The translations under genes were made by a program, and so were the position numbers. From positions 1-42,530 of the forward strand of contig JAKQNG010000247.1 of the NCBI GenBank assembly GCA_029565915.1: DNA of 42,530 nucleotides, given 5' to 3'. Of the stretch, positions 1 to 8,573 are shown in pieces. This DNA comes from Deltaproteobacteria bacterium. GTDB taxonomy: Bacteria > Myxococcota_A > Polyangia > JAAYKL01. Below the pieces are notes generated by a model that worked only from the letters and a program-made list of their open reading frames with translations, was not told where the DNA came from and did no database searches. Within the stretch, counting starts at the first letter, position 1. Every line of letters starts with the position of its first letter.

Positions 1-2
1 TC

Positions 3-107
3 TATCTCGGCTGCGCGTTGCTATGCGACGGCTTCGAGATGACAGCGGAACAACATCGACAAAGCTTGGCCAATTTGAGGAAGGTAACGGAGGTCAACGA
101 TGGATAG
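3..107 (+). CDS. possible C-terminal end of an upstream gene
   Basis: Frame 3 is open from the left edge of the window to a TAG at 105-107 and encodes about 34 residues (YLGCALLCDGFEM...). The composition looks protein-like, but there is no start in the window and no recognised family. It would converge with the leftward gene ending at 140. The alternative is that this edge is simply non-coding; nothing else is visible in positions 1-139. Confidence 0.3.
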   Translation, partial: YLGCALLCDGFEMTAEQHRQSLANLRKVTEVNDG

Positions 108-139
108 ATTCGTGGGGATCCATGAAGGTCAGACCCCAA

Positions 140-3100
140 TCACTCGACCGTTGTCCCGGGGGCTTCAAGCTGCTCGAGCTGCTGCCGGGCGGCGTCCAGG
201 CCGGGGTGGAGGCGCAGGGCCAGGGCAAAGGCTTCCTTTGCCTGTGCCGTCTTTCCGGCGGCCCGCCAGGCGAGCCCCAGGTTGAAGGCCGCCTCGGGAT
301 AATGGGGTTCGATGTCGAGGGCCCGCAGGTGCTGCGCCGCCGCTTCGTCGTACATGCCCGCGCGGCCGAACAGGAGGCCCAGATTGTTGTGGGCTTCCGC
401 GTCCCGGTCGTCGATGGCCAGGGCCGCCGCGTAGGCCCCCGCCGCTTCCTTCCATCGCTCCAGCTTTTCAAGGGCCACGCCCATGTTGTAATGGGAATCC
501 GCCCGGTAGGGATTGATCAGCAGGGCCTTCTCGTGCATCCGCACGGCCTGTTCCTGGTCGCCCCGGTCCCCCGCGATGAGCCCCAGCAGGTCCCAGGCTT
601 CCTCGTGCCGGGGCGCCAGGGCAGTGAGGGCCTGCATGCGGGCCTCCGCTTTGTCGAGGCGGCCCGTCAACCGCCAGGCATCCGCCAGGGCCACCCGGGC
701 GCCCCACAGGTCTTCGTCGAGGTCCACCGCCCGCGCCAGCTGCAGGGCCGCACCGCCCGCATCCCCCTGTCGCTTGAGGATCACGCCGAAATTGTAGCGG
801 GCCAGGGCCGAATCCGGCTGGTCTGCCACCGCGTCCGCCAGCAGGTTGTGAGCTTCTTCGATATCACCCCGATCCGCCAGGGCCAGGGCCAGGTTGATGC
901 GCAGCTCCGCCATGTCGCCGCCCAGCTCCAGGGCGCGTCGATAGAGGGGCACAGCTTCGTCAAAATACCCCAGGTTGCCCAGCATGCTGGCGGTTTCGAA
1001 CAGCCGCTGCGGGTCGTCGTCATACAGGGTTGCCAGCTTCCGGTAGTACTCCTTCGCAAGGCTGAACTGTGCCACCGAGAGCCGCAGCTTCTTTCCACCG
1101 GGCCGCACGGCCGCCGCCTGATCGAGAAGGCCCGCCATCAGAAATCCGTTGGATTCCATCGCGAAGGAGACGGCCTGCGCCAGCTCTTCCTCCGCGTCCC
1201 CGGTCCGGTACAGGAGGGGCATCGGAGACATCCGCAGGGGAATCAGCGATGCGGCATCCATCCGCCGGCCTTTTGAATACGGCGTGATGTACGACACAAA
1301 GGGCCGATCGTCCGTCTGCACGGGCGCGTCCTTTGCAAAGCGGCGCACCGCGTCCGCATCCGCCACAAACCCGTCGAGGATTTCCATTGGATCGTCCATG
1401 CCGTACCGGGCGAGATCCGCGGCGATGAGGGGTTCCTTCAGGCGTCTGGAGAGTTCGCGGTAGTCGATCTGCAGAGGGTCGTGGGTGCCCACCAGCTTGG
1501 CGTAGGCCGCCTTTCCGTAGGTTTCGAAACCCACCGACAGCCACAGGGTCATGTGGGGAAACACCTGTTCAAAGGTGCGCAGGATGGATGCGAACTCCGT
1601 TTCGGACAGGCCGTGAAGAGGCAGCCACTGGACCGCGATGCCGTCCTTCGCGAGCCGCGACTTGACCAGCCGGTAAAAGCCGCTGGTGTAAAGGATCCAC
1701 GAGTCAACGGCCTTGGGGTGGGTGGAGTCGATCATCATCACGTCGTATTTTTTTTCGCTGCGCAGAAGAAACTGGCGACCATCCTCCACGTGCAGGTGCA
1801 CCCGGTCGTCCGCCAGCACGTCGTTGTTTTCGCGGCGGAAATGGGGCGCGGCGCCGAACACGGTTTCGGAGAGATCGACGATGTCGATGGACGTGAAGGG
1901 ATGCGCGATGGCCGCCCCGGCGGAAACCCCGGCGCCGAAACAGATCAGCAGGCCCGTGCGGGGATGGGGGTGGAGGAGAGGGCCGAGGTGGCCGAGCAGC
2001 TTGAAACTCTGGATGTGCACAAGCCTTGTGGTCACCTCGTTCACCGCGTTCATGAACAGCTGGCGTTCCTTGTTGATGCGGTTCTCGGTGACGGACACGG
2101 TGCCCGTGCGGCCTTCTTCGTAATGGATGATCCGCTGATGGGCAGGGCCCACCGCTTCGCGCAGCAGGGCAAGGGGCAGTCCGCCGGGCAGCAGCAGGGC
2201 AAAGGCAAGAACGAAGGCCATGCCCGGGACGGCCGGAATAAGCGTCCACCGCGTGCGCGGCACCGCGGTGGCCACCAGCAGAAGGGAACCGGCGCCGGCG
2301 GCGACGATGGACAGGGCGATGAGGGAGCGCTCGATGCCGATGAGCGGAATGAACACCGTGCTGGTCAGAACGGCGCCCGCGGCGGCAGCCATGCCGTTGG
2401 ACAGCAGGACCGCACCGGTGCGGCGACCGGACTGCGACGCGTCCGGGCAGGCGGCGGCGCAGGCCGCAGGAAGCGACAGGCCGGCAAAGAAGGCCGGGGC
2501 GAAGACGAGCAGGGGCGCAAAGGAGAGCTCCCGGACAAATTCCTTCCACAGGGAGGTGGACCAGACGGCGGCGCCGGCAATGTGGAAGGGGTCGCGGCCC
2601 GCGGTGAGGATCAGCTCCGCGGCGGTGACATACGAGGTGAGCAGCGTGATGCCGAGGGCGCAGAGAGCAGCGCCGGCCACCCGCAGGGGTGTGCGGTTCC
2701 GCAGCAGGGAATGGGCGAATCCGCCAAGGCCGAGGCCGGCGAGGACCACCACCAGCAGTATGGCAAAGGCGTAGGTGTCGTGGCCGAAGATGAACGTCAG
2801 CAGGCGGGCCCACAGGATTTCTCCGCCCAGCATGGCAAAACCGCCGACGGCCGCGGCAATGAGGGGCCACTTCACCGGACCGTTCGTCCCCGGCGAAGGA
2901 GATGCCGGTTCCGCAGGGCACGTATCGCCGGACAGGCGCAGGGCCATCAGGCCGAGACCGGCGGCCAGCAGGGATGCGCCGGCGGCCGTCCACGACGTGG
3001 CGCGCAGCCCCAGAAAGGGAATGGCCAGGAATCCGCACAGGGCGGCCCCCATGGCACCGCCCAGGGTGTTGGCCCCGTACAGGAGACCCACCCGGGCGCG

Positions 3101-3562
3101 CACCTGCGCCGCGGCGCCCGCGAGCCCCCGCACCAGCACCGGCACCGTCGCGCCCATGAACAGGGCAGGGACGGCCACGATGCAGAATGCCGCCGCGAAG
3201 CGCGCCACCGCCCGCAGCAAAGGGATGTCCAGGGCGCCGGTCAGGGCACCGGCCCGTTCGAGGGAGGGCATGAGGAACGGCACCGCGATGGCATAGAGTG
3301 CCAGCAGAGCCTCCGCCGCCACGTAGATCCGCAGGGGTGATGGCATGCCGTCGGCCAGGCGTCCCACCGCGCGCGCGCCCGCCGCCATGCCCACCATGAA
3401 GGCACACAGCACGAGCATGGTGGCGTCCGCGGAATTGCCGAAAACGAGGACCAGCATGCGGGACCAGACCACCTCGTAGGAAAGGGCGGCGGCGCCGGAC
3501 AGCAGGGTGGCCGCGCAGGCGACGAGGAGGGGAATGAACGGTCGGACAGAACGATGGGTCAC
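140..3562 (-). CDS. MFS-like membrane / spermidine-synthase fold / TPR fusion protein
   Basis: The 1140-residue protein has three parts. Residues 1 to about 465 are hydrophobic with many membrane helices and two related motifs (YEVVWSRML near 29 and GEILWARLL near 247), typical of the membrane half of MFS-spermidine synthase fusions. Residues about 480-720 form a Rossmann methyltransferase/spermidine-synthase domain with a nucleotide-binding loop (FGAGVSAGA) and a retained DVMMIDSTHP strand. Residues about 800-1130 are tandem TPR repeats with the usual W-LG-Y-A-F-P spacing. The start is GTG at 3562, overlapping the stop of the upstream glycosyltransferase (GTGA), so the two are translationally coupled. 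The GGGDG loop of true aminopropyltransferases is not intact, so polyamine synthesis is doubtful. The TPR tail suggests assembly with partner proteins at the inner membrane. Substrate unknown. Confidence 0.85.
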   Translation of the reverse strand: MTHRSVRPFIPLLVACAATLLSGAAALSYEVVWSRMLVLVFGNSADATMLVLCAFMVGMAAGARAVGRLADGMPSPLRIYVAAEALLALYAIAVPFLMPSLERAGALTGALDIPLLRAVARFAAAFCIVAVPALFMGATVPVLVRGLAGAAAQVRARVGLLYGANTLGGAMGAALCGFLAIPFLGLRATSWTAAGASLLAAGLGLMALRLSGDTCPAEPASPSPGTNGPVKWPLIAAAVGGFAMLGGEILWARLLTFIFGHDTYAFAILLVVVLAGLGLGGFAHSLLRNRTPLRVAGAALCALGITLLTSYVTAAELILTAGRDPFHIAGAAVWSTSLWKEFVRELSFAPLLVFAPAFFAGLSLPAACAAACPDASQSGRRTGAVLLSNGMAAAAGAVLTSTVFIPLIGIERSLIALSIVAAGAGSLLLVATAVPRTRWTLIPAVPGMAFVLAFALLLPGGLPLALLREAVGPAHQRIIHYEEGRTGTVSVTENRINKERQLFMNAVNEVTTRLVHIQSFKLLGHLGPLLHPHPRTGLLICFGAGVSAGAAIAHPFTSIDIVDLSETVFGAAPHFRRENNDVLADDRVHLHVEDGRQFLLRSEKKYDVMMIDSTHPKAVDSWILYTSGFYRLVKSRLAKDGIAVQWLPLHGLSETEFASILRTFEQVFPHMTLWLSVGFETYGKAAYAKLVGTHDPLQIDYRELSRRLKEPLIAADLARYGMDDPMEILDGFVADADAVRRFAKDAPVQTDDRPFVSYITPYSKGRRMDAASLIPLRMSPMPLLYRTGDAEEELAQAVSFAMESNGFLMAGLLDQAAAVRPGGKKLRLSVAQFSLAKEYYRKLATLYDDDPQRLFETASMLGNLGYFDEAVPLYRRALELGGDMAELRINLALALADRGDIEEAHNLLADAVADQPDSALARYNFGVILKRQGDAGGAALQLARAVDLDEDLWGARVALADAWRLTGRLDKAEARMQALTALAPRHEEAWDLLGLIAGDRGDQEQAVRMHEKALLINPYRADSHYNMGVALEKLERWKEAAGAYAAALAIDDRDAEAHNNLGLLFGRAGMYDEAAAQHLRALDIEPHYPEAAFNLGLAWRAAGKTAQAKEAFALALRLHPGLDAARQQLEQLEAPGTTVE

Positions 3563-5322
3563 GGGATTTTCTTTCGTCGAAACAGATAAAACTGTTTGTT
3601 GTCAGAGGTGCGGTATTGTCGAGCCAATTCGTATTTTTCGGTCACGAGCCGCCGGAGCTGAGGGACACCGGCCACGCCGAACCCCCGGTTGCCGCTCATC
3701 CGCAAAAAGATCAACCCGGTCTGCGCGGCATCGATGGATGCGACCATCGCGGCGGCGTCCCGGTTGCCGCTGGCGTACCGCTGGGCGTTGGTGTCCACTT
3801 CGTTGCCGGCAATGGTCCGACCGGTTTTCAGGGCCAGCAGGGGCACCGTCCCGGAGTCGCCGAACATCAGATCGTCCGGGCGCGACAGGGAACGGATATC
3901 CGCGGCCGCCGCGTCAGCGATGTCGAGGATGCGGCTCTCGTGCCACAGCAGAAATGTCAGCGTACCCGTCCGCTCGCCCACCCGGCGCACATCCCGCCAG
4001 CACAGGGCGCGCACGGCGTCGTTGACAAACCCGGGCAGAGGAGACGGAAGAAAGGTGTATGTCGTTTCGTTGTCGTCGCCTTTGGCCACTTCATCGTCGA
4101 AGTAGTTCAGTTTCTGTTCCAGCAGGGGTGCGGCCCACACGGCGATGGCAAATGCGCAGGCCACGAGGACCGCGGCGATGCGGCGCAAACGGGAGATGCG
4201 GCGCAACAGGAGGTCGCGGATCGCCTGCTCGAAGAAGCCGCCGACGGCACCGGCGCACACCGCGGCAAAAGCGATGGCGGGCACGTAGTAGTACATCCAC
4301 ACGCGGTCCATCCGCAGCAGGATGACAGCGAAGAACAGGGCGGTACAAAGGGCCAGCAGGGCCAGCCCCGTGCCGGAGGCGGCCATGGCGTGGCGCAGGC
4401 GGAGGCGGATGGAGGCGATGGCGCGGTGGACGGACACGGCGTGCAGAAACTGCCCCGCGGCGATCAGGGCGCCGAGGGCACCGAGGGACAGGGGCACGGC
4501 GTTGTGGAACAGGACGGACCAGTGCATGTGGGACAGCTCGTCCACATCCATGGGCGTCTTCATGGCGTGATAGGCGATGAGGTTGTCCATGGCAGAAGAA
4601 AAGCCGCAGAGGATTCCCGTGAGCAGCGCCGCAGACAACCCCGCGACGGCACCGGCGATGCACAGGCGCAGCCCTCGACGACGGTCCCCGATGAACGCGG
4701 CCAGCACGATGGCGATGACGCCGGGAATGGCGTACAGGCGGGTGAAGACCGCCAGCGTACACAGCACCGCGGTGGTCTTTACGGCGTCCTTCCGCAGGGC
4801 CAGCATGGCCCCGAACAGGAGCGCCACGGTCATGTTCACGCCGGTGAAGTGGGTGGAGGCGCGCAGCACATCGTAGGAAAACAGGAAGGTCAGCATGGCG
4901 AGCAGCGCCGCCGTCACCCCCATTTCGCGCCGCACCAGCGCGGCGAGGAGCACCCCGGCGAGCAGGGTCCAGCCCGCGGGAACGAGGCGGGCCAGCAGGG
5001 TGCTGTAATCGAAGATCTGCAATGCCAGTGCGCCGAAAACGAGCTGCAGGGGCGGATGGGCGAAGTCGAATCCGCTGTAGGGCGGAACCCCGCGGGAGAG
5101 GAGCCGGCTCTGATAGTAGTAGATGTATTCGTCGCCCGTGTAGTCATGCAGGGCAAACGATTTGATGATCAGAAATGCCAGCGCGATGAGCGCGACGCCG
5201 GCGCCCCACACGGGAGTATATCCCTGCGACGGATGAACGGCCGGCACCGGAAGGGCTGCATCCGGACGCGCCTTCGGGCGCTCCGGACGGACGGGATTTC
5301 CTTTTTTTTTTCGGCGGCCCAT
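3559..5322 (-). CDS. GT-C fold (family 39-like) membrane glycosyltransferase
   Basis: A multi-pass membrane protein of 587 residues. A basic cytoplasmic N-terminus (MGRRKKKGNP) is followed by a first membrane helix and a periplasmic loop with DYTGDEYIYYYQSRLL and then FAHPPLQL. The acidic residue just after helix 1 is the expected catalytic and metal-binding position of polyprenol-sugar dependent GT-C enzymes such as the PMT/ArnT group. About ten further hydrophobic segments follow, with a soluble C-terminal region. The ORF track starts at 5349, but a good promoter (TTGACC, 18 bases, TATACT) lies between that ATG and the one at 5322, so 5322 is preferred. It overlaps the TPR fusion gene by four bases. 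Likely role: transfer of a lipid-linked sugar to a periplasmic acceptor. The acceptor is unknown. Confidence 0.75.
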   Translation of the reverse strand: MGRRKKKGNPVRPERPKARPDAALPVPAVHPSQGYTPVWGAGVALIALAFLIIKSFALHDYTGDEYIYYYQSRLLSRGVPPYSGFDFAHPPLQLVFGALALQIFDYSTLLARLVPAGWTLLAGVLLAALVRREMGVTAALLAMLTFLFSYDVLRASTHFTGVNMTVALLFGAMLALRKDAVKTTAVLCTLAVFTRLYAIPGVIAIVLAAFIGDRRRGLRLCIAGAVAGLSAALLTGILCGFSSAMDNLIAYHAMKTPMDVDELSHMHWSVLFHNAVPLSLGALGALIAAGQFLHAVSVHRAIASIRLRLRHAMAASGTGLALLALCTALFFAVILLRMDRVWMYYYVPAIAFAAVCAGAVGGFFEQAIRDLLLRRISRLRRIAAVLVACAFAIAVWAAPLLEQKLNYFDDEVAKGDDNETTYTFLPSPLPGFVNDAVRALCWRDVRRVGERTGTLTFLLWHESRILDIADAAAADIRSLSRPDDLMFGDSGTVPLLALKTGRTIAGNEVDTNAQRYASGNRDAAAMVASIDAAQTGLIFLRMSGNRGFGVAGVPQLRRLVTEKYELARQYRTSDNKQFYLFRRKKIP

Positions 5323-5332
5323 GGGTCGGCGC

Positions 5333-5362
5333 AGTATACGCCGCACCATGAAAAAGGGTCAA
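5333..5362 (-). promoter_or_regulatory. sigma-70-like promoter of the glycosyltransferase operon
   Basis: On the minus strand TTGACC (5357-5362) is followed by an 18-base spacer and TATACT (5333-5338). Transcription would begin around 5326, only a few bases before the ATG at 5322. This implies an almost leaderless message and no ribosome binding site. It also argues against the upstream ATG at 5349. Confidence 0.5.
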
Positions 5363-5467
5363 ATCGAGAACGCGACCCGGACAGCCGGGCAATCGGGTCG
5401 AAAATTTTTAAAACCGGACAGCCTGTACTATGAATGTCGTTAACTGGTTTCGACCAAGGAGACACTG

Positions 5468-6163
5468 ATGAAAATATTCGCAAGACTGCTAATCGCCGCG
5501 GCGCTGCTCACCGCTGTCGCCTGTGATTCGGAAGATGGCGGCACGTACGATCTCACCGTGGCGTGGAACATTTCCGGCCTGCCCGTGTGCCGCGCATACC
5601 TGCCGGAAGGCGAATTCGCACAGGACGACGTGGTGTTTGATTCGGTGGAGATCAACATCTACGAGGACGAAACGGCGGAGACGGCCATTCAGCCGCCGGT
5701 CAGCGTGCCCTGCGAAACCTTCAGTTACACCATTGCGCGCCTCGACCGGGGTTCCTACTACGTGACGGTGGACGCGCTCACCGACTGGGACGGCGACGAG
5801 CTGGCCTTTTTTACGGGCGCAACGACCGTGGCGGTGTCCGGGGACGATGCGACGGCGGACGTCAACCTCGCGGTGGGCAAAGGAGACGTCCGGGTCATCT
5901 GGCGCTTTGCGAGCGGCCTCATCTGCGGGGCGGACCAGGCCGGTGAAGTCACCAACATCGTGGTCACCATGGGCGACATGGAAATGGCAGCCGCCTGCGG
6001 GGATGGTCAGGTTATCTTTGCATCCGTTCCCCCCGGAAGCGACTATATCATTTCGGGAACCGCCCTCTCGAAGGACGGCGAGGTCCTGTTGAACGCGACC
6101 CTTGCGGAGGCGCCGCTGATCGTCCTTCCCGGCGGTTCCTACGAAACCGAGCTGGTGTTCTGA
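5468..6163 (+). CDS. lipoprotein with duplicated two-cysteine domain
   Basis: The 231-residue protein has a lipoprotein signal (MKIFARLLIAAALLTAVAC, lipid Cys at 19). A good AAGGAG ribosome binding site lies before the ATG. The mature part looks like two copies of one module of about 95 residues. Each copy starts with a W-x(3)-SGL-x-C stretch (WNISGLPVC and WRFASGLIC), has a second Cys near its middle, and ends in a glycine/tyrosine turn and a short beta-rich tail. This suggests two beta-sandwich domains, each with one disulfide. No named family is recognised. The purN start lies two bases after the stop, so the genes are probably co-transcribed without an obvious functional link. Confidence 0.75.
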   Translation: MKIFARLLIAAALLTAVACDSEDGGTYDLTVAWNISGLPVCRAYLPEGEFAQDDVVFDSVEINIYEDETAETAIQPPVSVPCETFSYTIARLDRGSYYVTVDALTDWDGDELAFFTGATTVAVSGDDATADVNLAVGKGDVRVIWRFASGLICGADQAGEVTNIVVTMGDMEMAAACGDGQVIFASVPPGSDYIISGTALSKDGEVLLNATLAEAPLIVLPGGSYETELVF

Positions 6164-6165
6164 AC

Positions 6166-6816
6166 ATGCCGCAGGCGGACTTCAGGCTGGCGGTGCTCCT
6201 GTCCGGATCGGGCACCACAATGGTAAACCTGCAGAAACACATCGACGCGGGCCTCGTTCCGGCGCGCATTGCGATGGTAGTGTCCAGCCGCGGCGACGTT
6301 GCCGGTGTGGCGCGGGCAAAGGAGCTGGGCCTGCCGGTGGAGGTCCTCCAGCGCAAACCCTTTACCCGGAACGGCGTTTTTGACGCGGATGCCTACGCCA
6401 TCGCCCTGCGGGATCTGCTGGCACCTTTGCAACCCGACCTGGTCATCATGGCGGGATTCATGACCCGGCTCGCGGCGCCGTTTCTCAACGCCTTCCGCAC
6501 CCTCAACGTCCATCCGGCGCTGCTGCCCTCCTTTGGCGGACCCGGATTCTTCGGCCACCACGTCCATGAGGCCGTGCTGCAGTCCGGCGTGAAGCTGAGC
6601 GGCGCGACGGTGCACTTTGCTGACAGCGAATACGACCGGGGTCCCATCGTCTGCCAGGAGGCGGTTCCCGTCCTCGATGACGACACACCGGATTCCCTGG
6701 CCGCACGGGTGCAGGAAGCGGAACGGCGAATCTATCCGAAGGCGGTGGCCCTGGTGGCAAAAGGACTCGTCACCGTGGAAGGCAACCGCACGCGGATCGC
6801 CGCGGAGCGCCCATGA
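6166..6816 (+). CDS. purN: phosphoribosylglycinamide formyltransferase
   Basis: PurN transfers the formyl group of 10-formyltetrahydrofolate to GAR, the third step of purine synthesis, in the cytoplasm. The 216-residue length is normal for the family. Visible motifs are the N-terminal phosphate loop (LLSGSGTTMVNL), the catalytic Asn-His segment LNVHPALLPSF, and the ATVHFADSEYDRGPI segment carrying the catalytic Asp, followed by the conserved Gln-Glu region. The usual serine of GSGSN is Thr-Thr-Met here, a mild variation. It sits between two lipoprotein genes and overlaps the next by four bases (ATGA). purM is not next to it. Confidence 0.93.
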   Translation: MPQADFRLAVLLSGSGTTMVNLQKHIDAGLVPARIAMVVSSRGDVAGVARAKELGLPVEVLQRKPFTRNGVFDADAYAIALRDLLAPLQPDLVIMAGFMTRLAAPFLNAFRTLNVHPALLPSFGGPGFFGHHVHEAVLQSGVKLSGATVHFADSEYDRGPIVCQEAVPVLDDDTPDSLAARVQEAERRIYPKAVALVAKGLVTVEGNRTRIAAERP

Positions 6817-7307
6817 ATTTCCGGATTGCTGTCGTTGTCATCGGCGCCGCGCTGGCCGTTCTCGCCGCCTGCGACCGGACGCCGTCGCGCACCCCCGAAG
6901 GAGTGGCCATTGAGCTGTTGAAGCTCCACGGGCTGCAGGGAAAGCTGCCCGGCGATCGCAGTACCGCCCAGAAGAATGCACCGGTGGATCGCCGCGCGCT
7001 CCGTTCGCTGTTTTCGGACCTCAACCGGTATGACGCATTTACGGGAGACCTGTTTGTCGGCGTCGTCGTGGGGGCCCTCGCCCATCACCAGACCTCCTGG
7101 AAGGAGCGGCGGTCCCGGAACCGCGCCACCCTGACGGCCGGCAACGCGGTTATTGTATTTCTGCAGATGGACGGTGAATGGAAAATCAGCCTCGCGCAGA
7201 CCATTCCCGAGCCCATGAAAGCTCGCGCCGCGCAGGAGAAGGCCCGGTATGACGCCGCGCGCGCCACCGCCCGATCGGCCGCACCGCCGCCCTCGTTTTC
7301 GGATTGA
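6813..7307 (+). CDS. small lipoprotein of unknown function
   Basis: The 164-residue protein has a lipoprotein signal peptide with lipobox AVLAAC (Cys near residue 20), then a mostly helical domain with SLFSDLNRYDAFTGDLFVG and a short beta-type segment (NAVIVFLQMDGEWKISLAQ). The C-terminus is a low-complexity Ala/Arg/Pro tail. The ATG overlaps the purN stop, which fixes the start. The pattern resembles small DUF4878/NTF2-like periplasmic lipoproteins, but I cannot name the family. Confidence 0.7.
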   Translation: MNFRIAVVVIGAALAVLAACDRTPSRTPEGVAIELLKLHGLQGKLPGDRSTAQKNAPVDRRALRSLFSDLNRYDAFTGDLFVGVVVGALAHHQTSWKERRSRNRATLTAGNAVIVFLQMDGEWKISLAQTIPEPMKARAAQEKARYDAARATARSAAPPPSFSD

Positions 7308-7355
7308 TGAAACGCCGGAAGTCCCATACAGTCCCGTGAACATTCCGAGCGCCCC

Positions 7356-8573
7356 ATGAACGATAGACCTCAGATGGCAGAACCCCGCGCAACTTACCGC
7401 CTGCTCGCGATCATCCTCCTGCTGTCCCTCGTCGGCGCCGGACTGGCAGCGGAGCTGACGCGCATCCACTACAACACCCACACGAATCCCGAGTTCCATT
7501 CCATCTGCGCGATTTCCGAGGGCCTCAACTGCGAGGCGGTGGCCCTGTCCGCCTACTCGGTGCTGCTGGGGATTCCCGTGAGCATGTGGGGCCTCATCGG
7601 GTATTTCGCCATCCTGGTGGTGGGTGGCACGGCCATGGCGCGGCGCCGCAACGGGCAATGGGATTTGATCTTTCCCGTGGCCATCCTGTGCGCCATCGCG
7701 TTCATTTCCTCCGCCGTGCTGGCGGTGATTTCCTTTGCGCGCATCGATTCCCTGTGCCTGTTCTGCATGGGCACCTATGCGGTGAATGCGGCGCTCCTCG
7801 CGGTGGCCGTTCCGATGGTGCGGCGCACGGGCCGCGGCGCGATGCTGCTGGTCGACAACCTCCGGGCGCTCCTTGCCCGTCCCTTCTCCACCGCCGGACT
7901 GGCCCTCGCCTGTGCCCTGCCCATCCCTGCCGCCCGCTTCCTGGTGACGCCGTACTGGCAACTGACCGGCTGGGACGACATTTCGATTCTGGCCCACGGC
8001 ACCGGCGACAACGGGGTTCACTGGATGGGCGCCCGCCATCCGGCGGTCACGATCATGGAGTTCACCGACTACGAATGTCCCTACTGTCGCACAGCCCACC
8101 GGGCATTGCGCGCCCTGCTGGCCAAACACAAAGACCGGGTCCGCATCGTCCATCGCCATTTTCCCCTGGATGACGCCTGTAACCCGCGCATCAACAGGAA
8201 GTTCCATGAGAGGGCCTGCGAATTCTCGCTGGCCGTGGAGTGCGCCGCACAACAGGATCGGTTCTGGGAAATGAACGACGCCATCTTTTCGGCCCAGGAC
8301 CGGGTAAAGGCCCGGGATGTGGACCTGATGAAGTTCGCCCTGCAGCTGGGCCTGGACCGGAGCGACTTCGCGGAATGCCTGGAGCGCCGACTGACCTCGA
8401 AGGAAATTCAACGGGACATCCATGCGGCCAATGCCGCCGGCGTGCGCGCGACCCCTTCGTTTGACGTCCATGGACAACTGTTCACCGGTCGCCTGACCGA
8501 GGAACAGCTTGCGACGTTTCTGAAACCGGACAGCGGGAAGCCGTCCCGCCCCGCCGGAACTCCCCGCGACTGA
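7356..8573 (+). CDS. VKOR - DsbA fusion, disulfide bond formation
   Basis: A single polypeptide of 405 residues carries both halves of an oxidative folding system. Residues about 10-150 form a vitamin K epoxide reductase four-helix domain. It has a periplasmic loop cysteine pair (HSICAISEGLNCEAV), a conserved tryptophan segment (IPVSMWGLIGY) and the membrane CxxC (DSLCLFCMGTY). Another hydrophobic stretch near 175-195 is followed by a DsbA-like thioredoxin domain with the active site FTDYECPYCRTAHR near 230-240. The thioredoxin domain oxidises exported proteins and the VKOR part passes electrons to quinone, replacing DsbB. The many Cys-containing lipoproteins nearby are plausible substrates. 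The last 92 bases overlap the convergent MFS gene. Confidence 0.9.
   Translation: MNDRPQMAEPRATYRLLAIILLLSLVGAGLAAELTRIHYNTHTNPEFHSICAISEGLNCEAVALSAYSVLLGIPVSMWGLIGYFAILVVGGTAMARRRNGQWDLIFPVAILCAIAFISSAVLAVISFARIDSLCLFCMGTYAVNAALLAVAVPMVRRTGRGAMLLVDNLRALLARPFSTAGLALACALPIPAARFLVTPYWQLTGWDDISILAHGTGDNGVHWMGARHPAVTIMEFTDYECPYCRTAHRALRALLAKHKDRVRIVHRHFPLDDACNPRINRKFHERACEFSLAVECAAQQDRFWEMNDAIFSAQDRVKARDVDLMKFALQLGLDRSDFAECLERRLTSKEIQRDIHAANAAGVRATPSFDVHGQLFTGRLTEEQLATFLKPDSGKPSRPAGTPRD

Noticed and set aside
100-285. 61-residue ORF with GGAGG upstream
   Set aside because: It runs antisense into the TPR coding region and has no protein-like features beyond the first few residues.
23-3340. long plus-strand ORFs (417 and 619 residues) opposite the MFS/TPR fusion
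   Set aside because: Low-complexity Gly/Arg/Gln-rich shadows with no domain. The minus-strand gene has membrane, Rossmann and TPR features.
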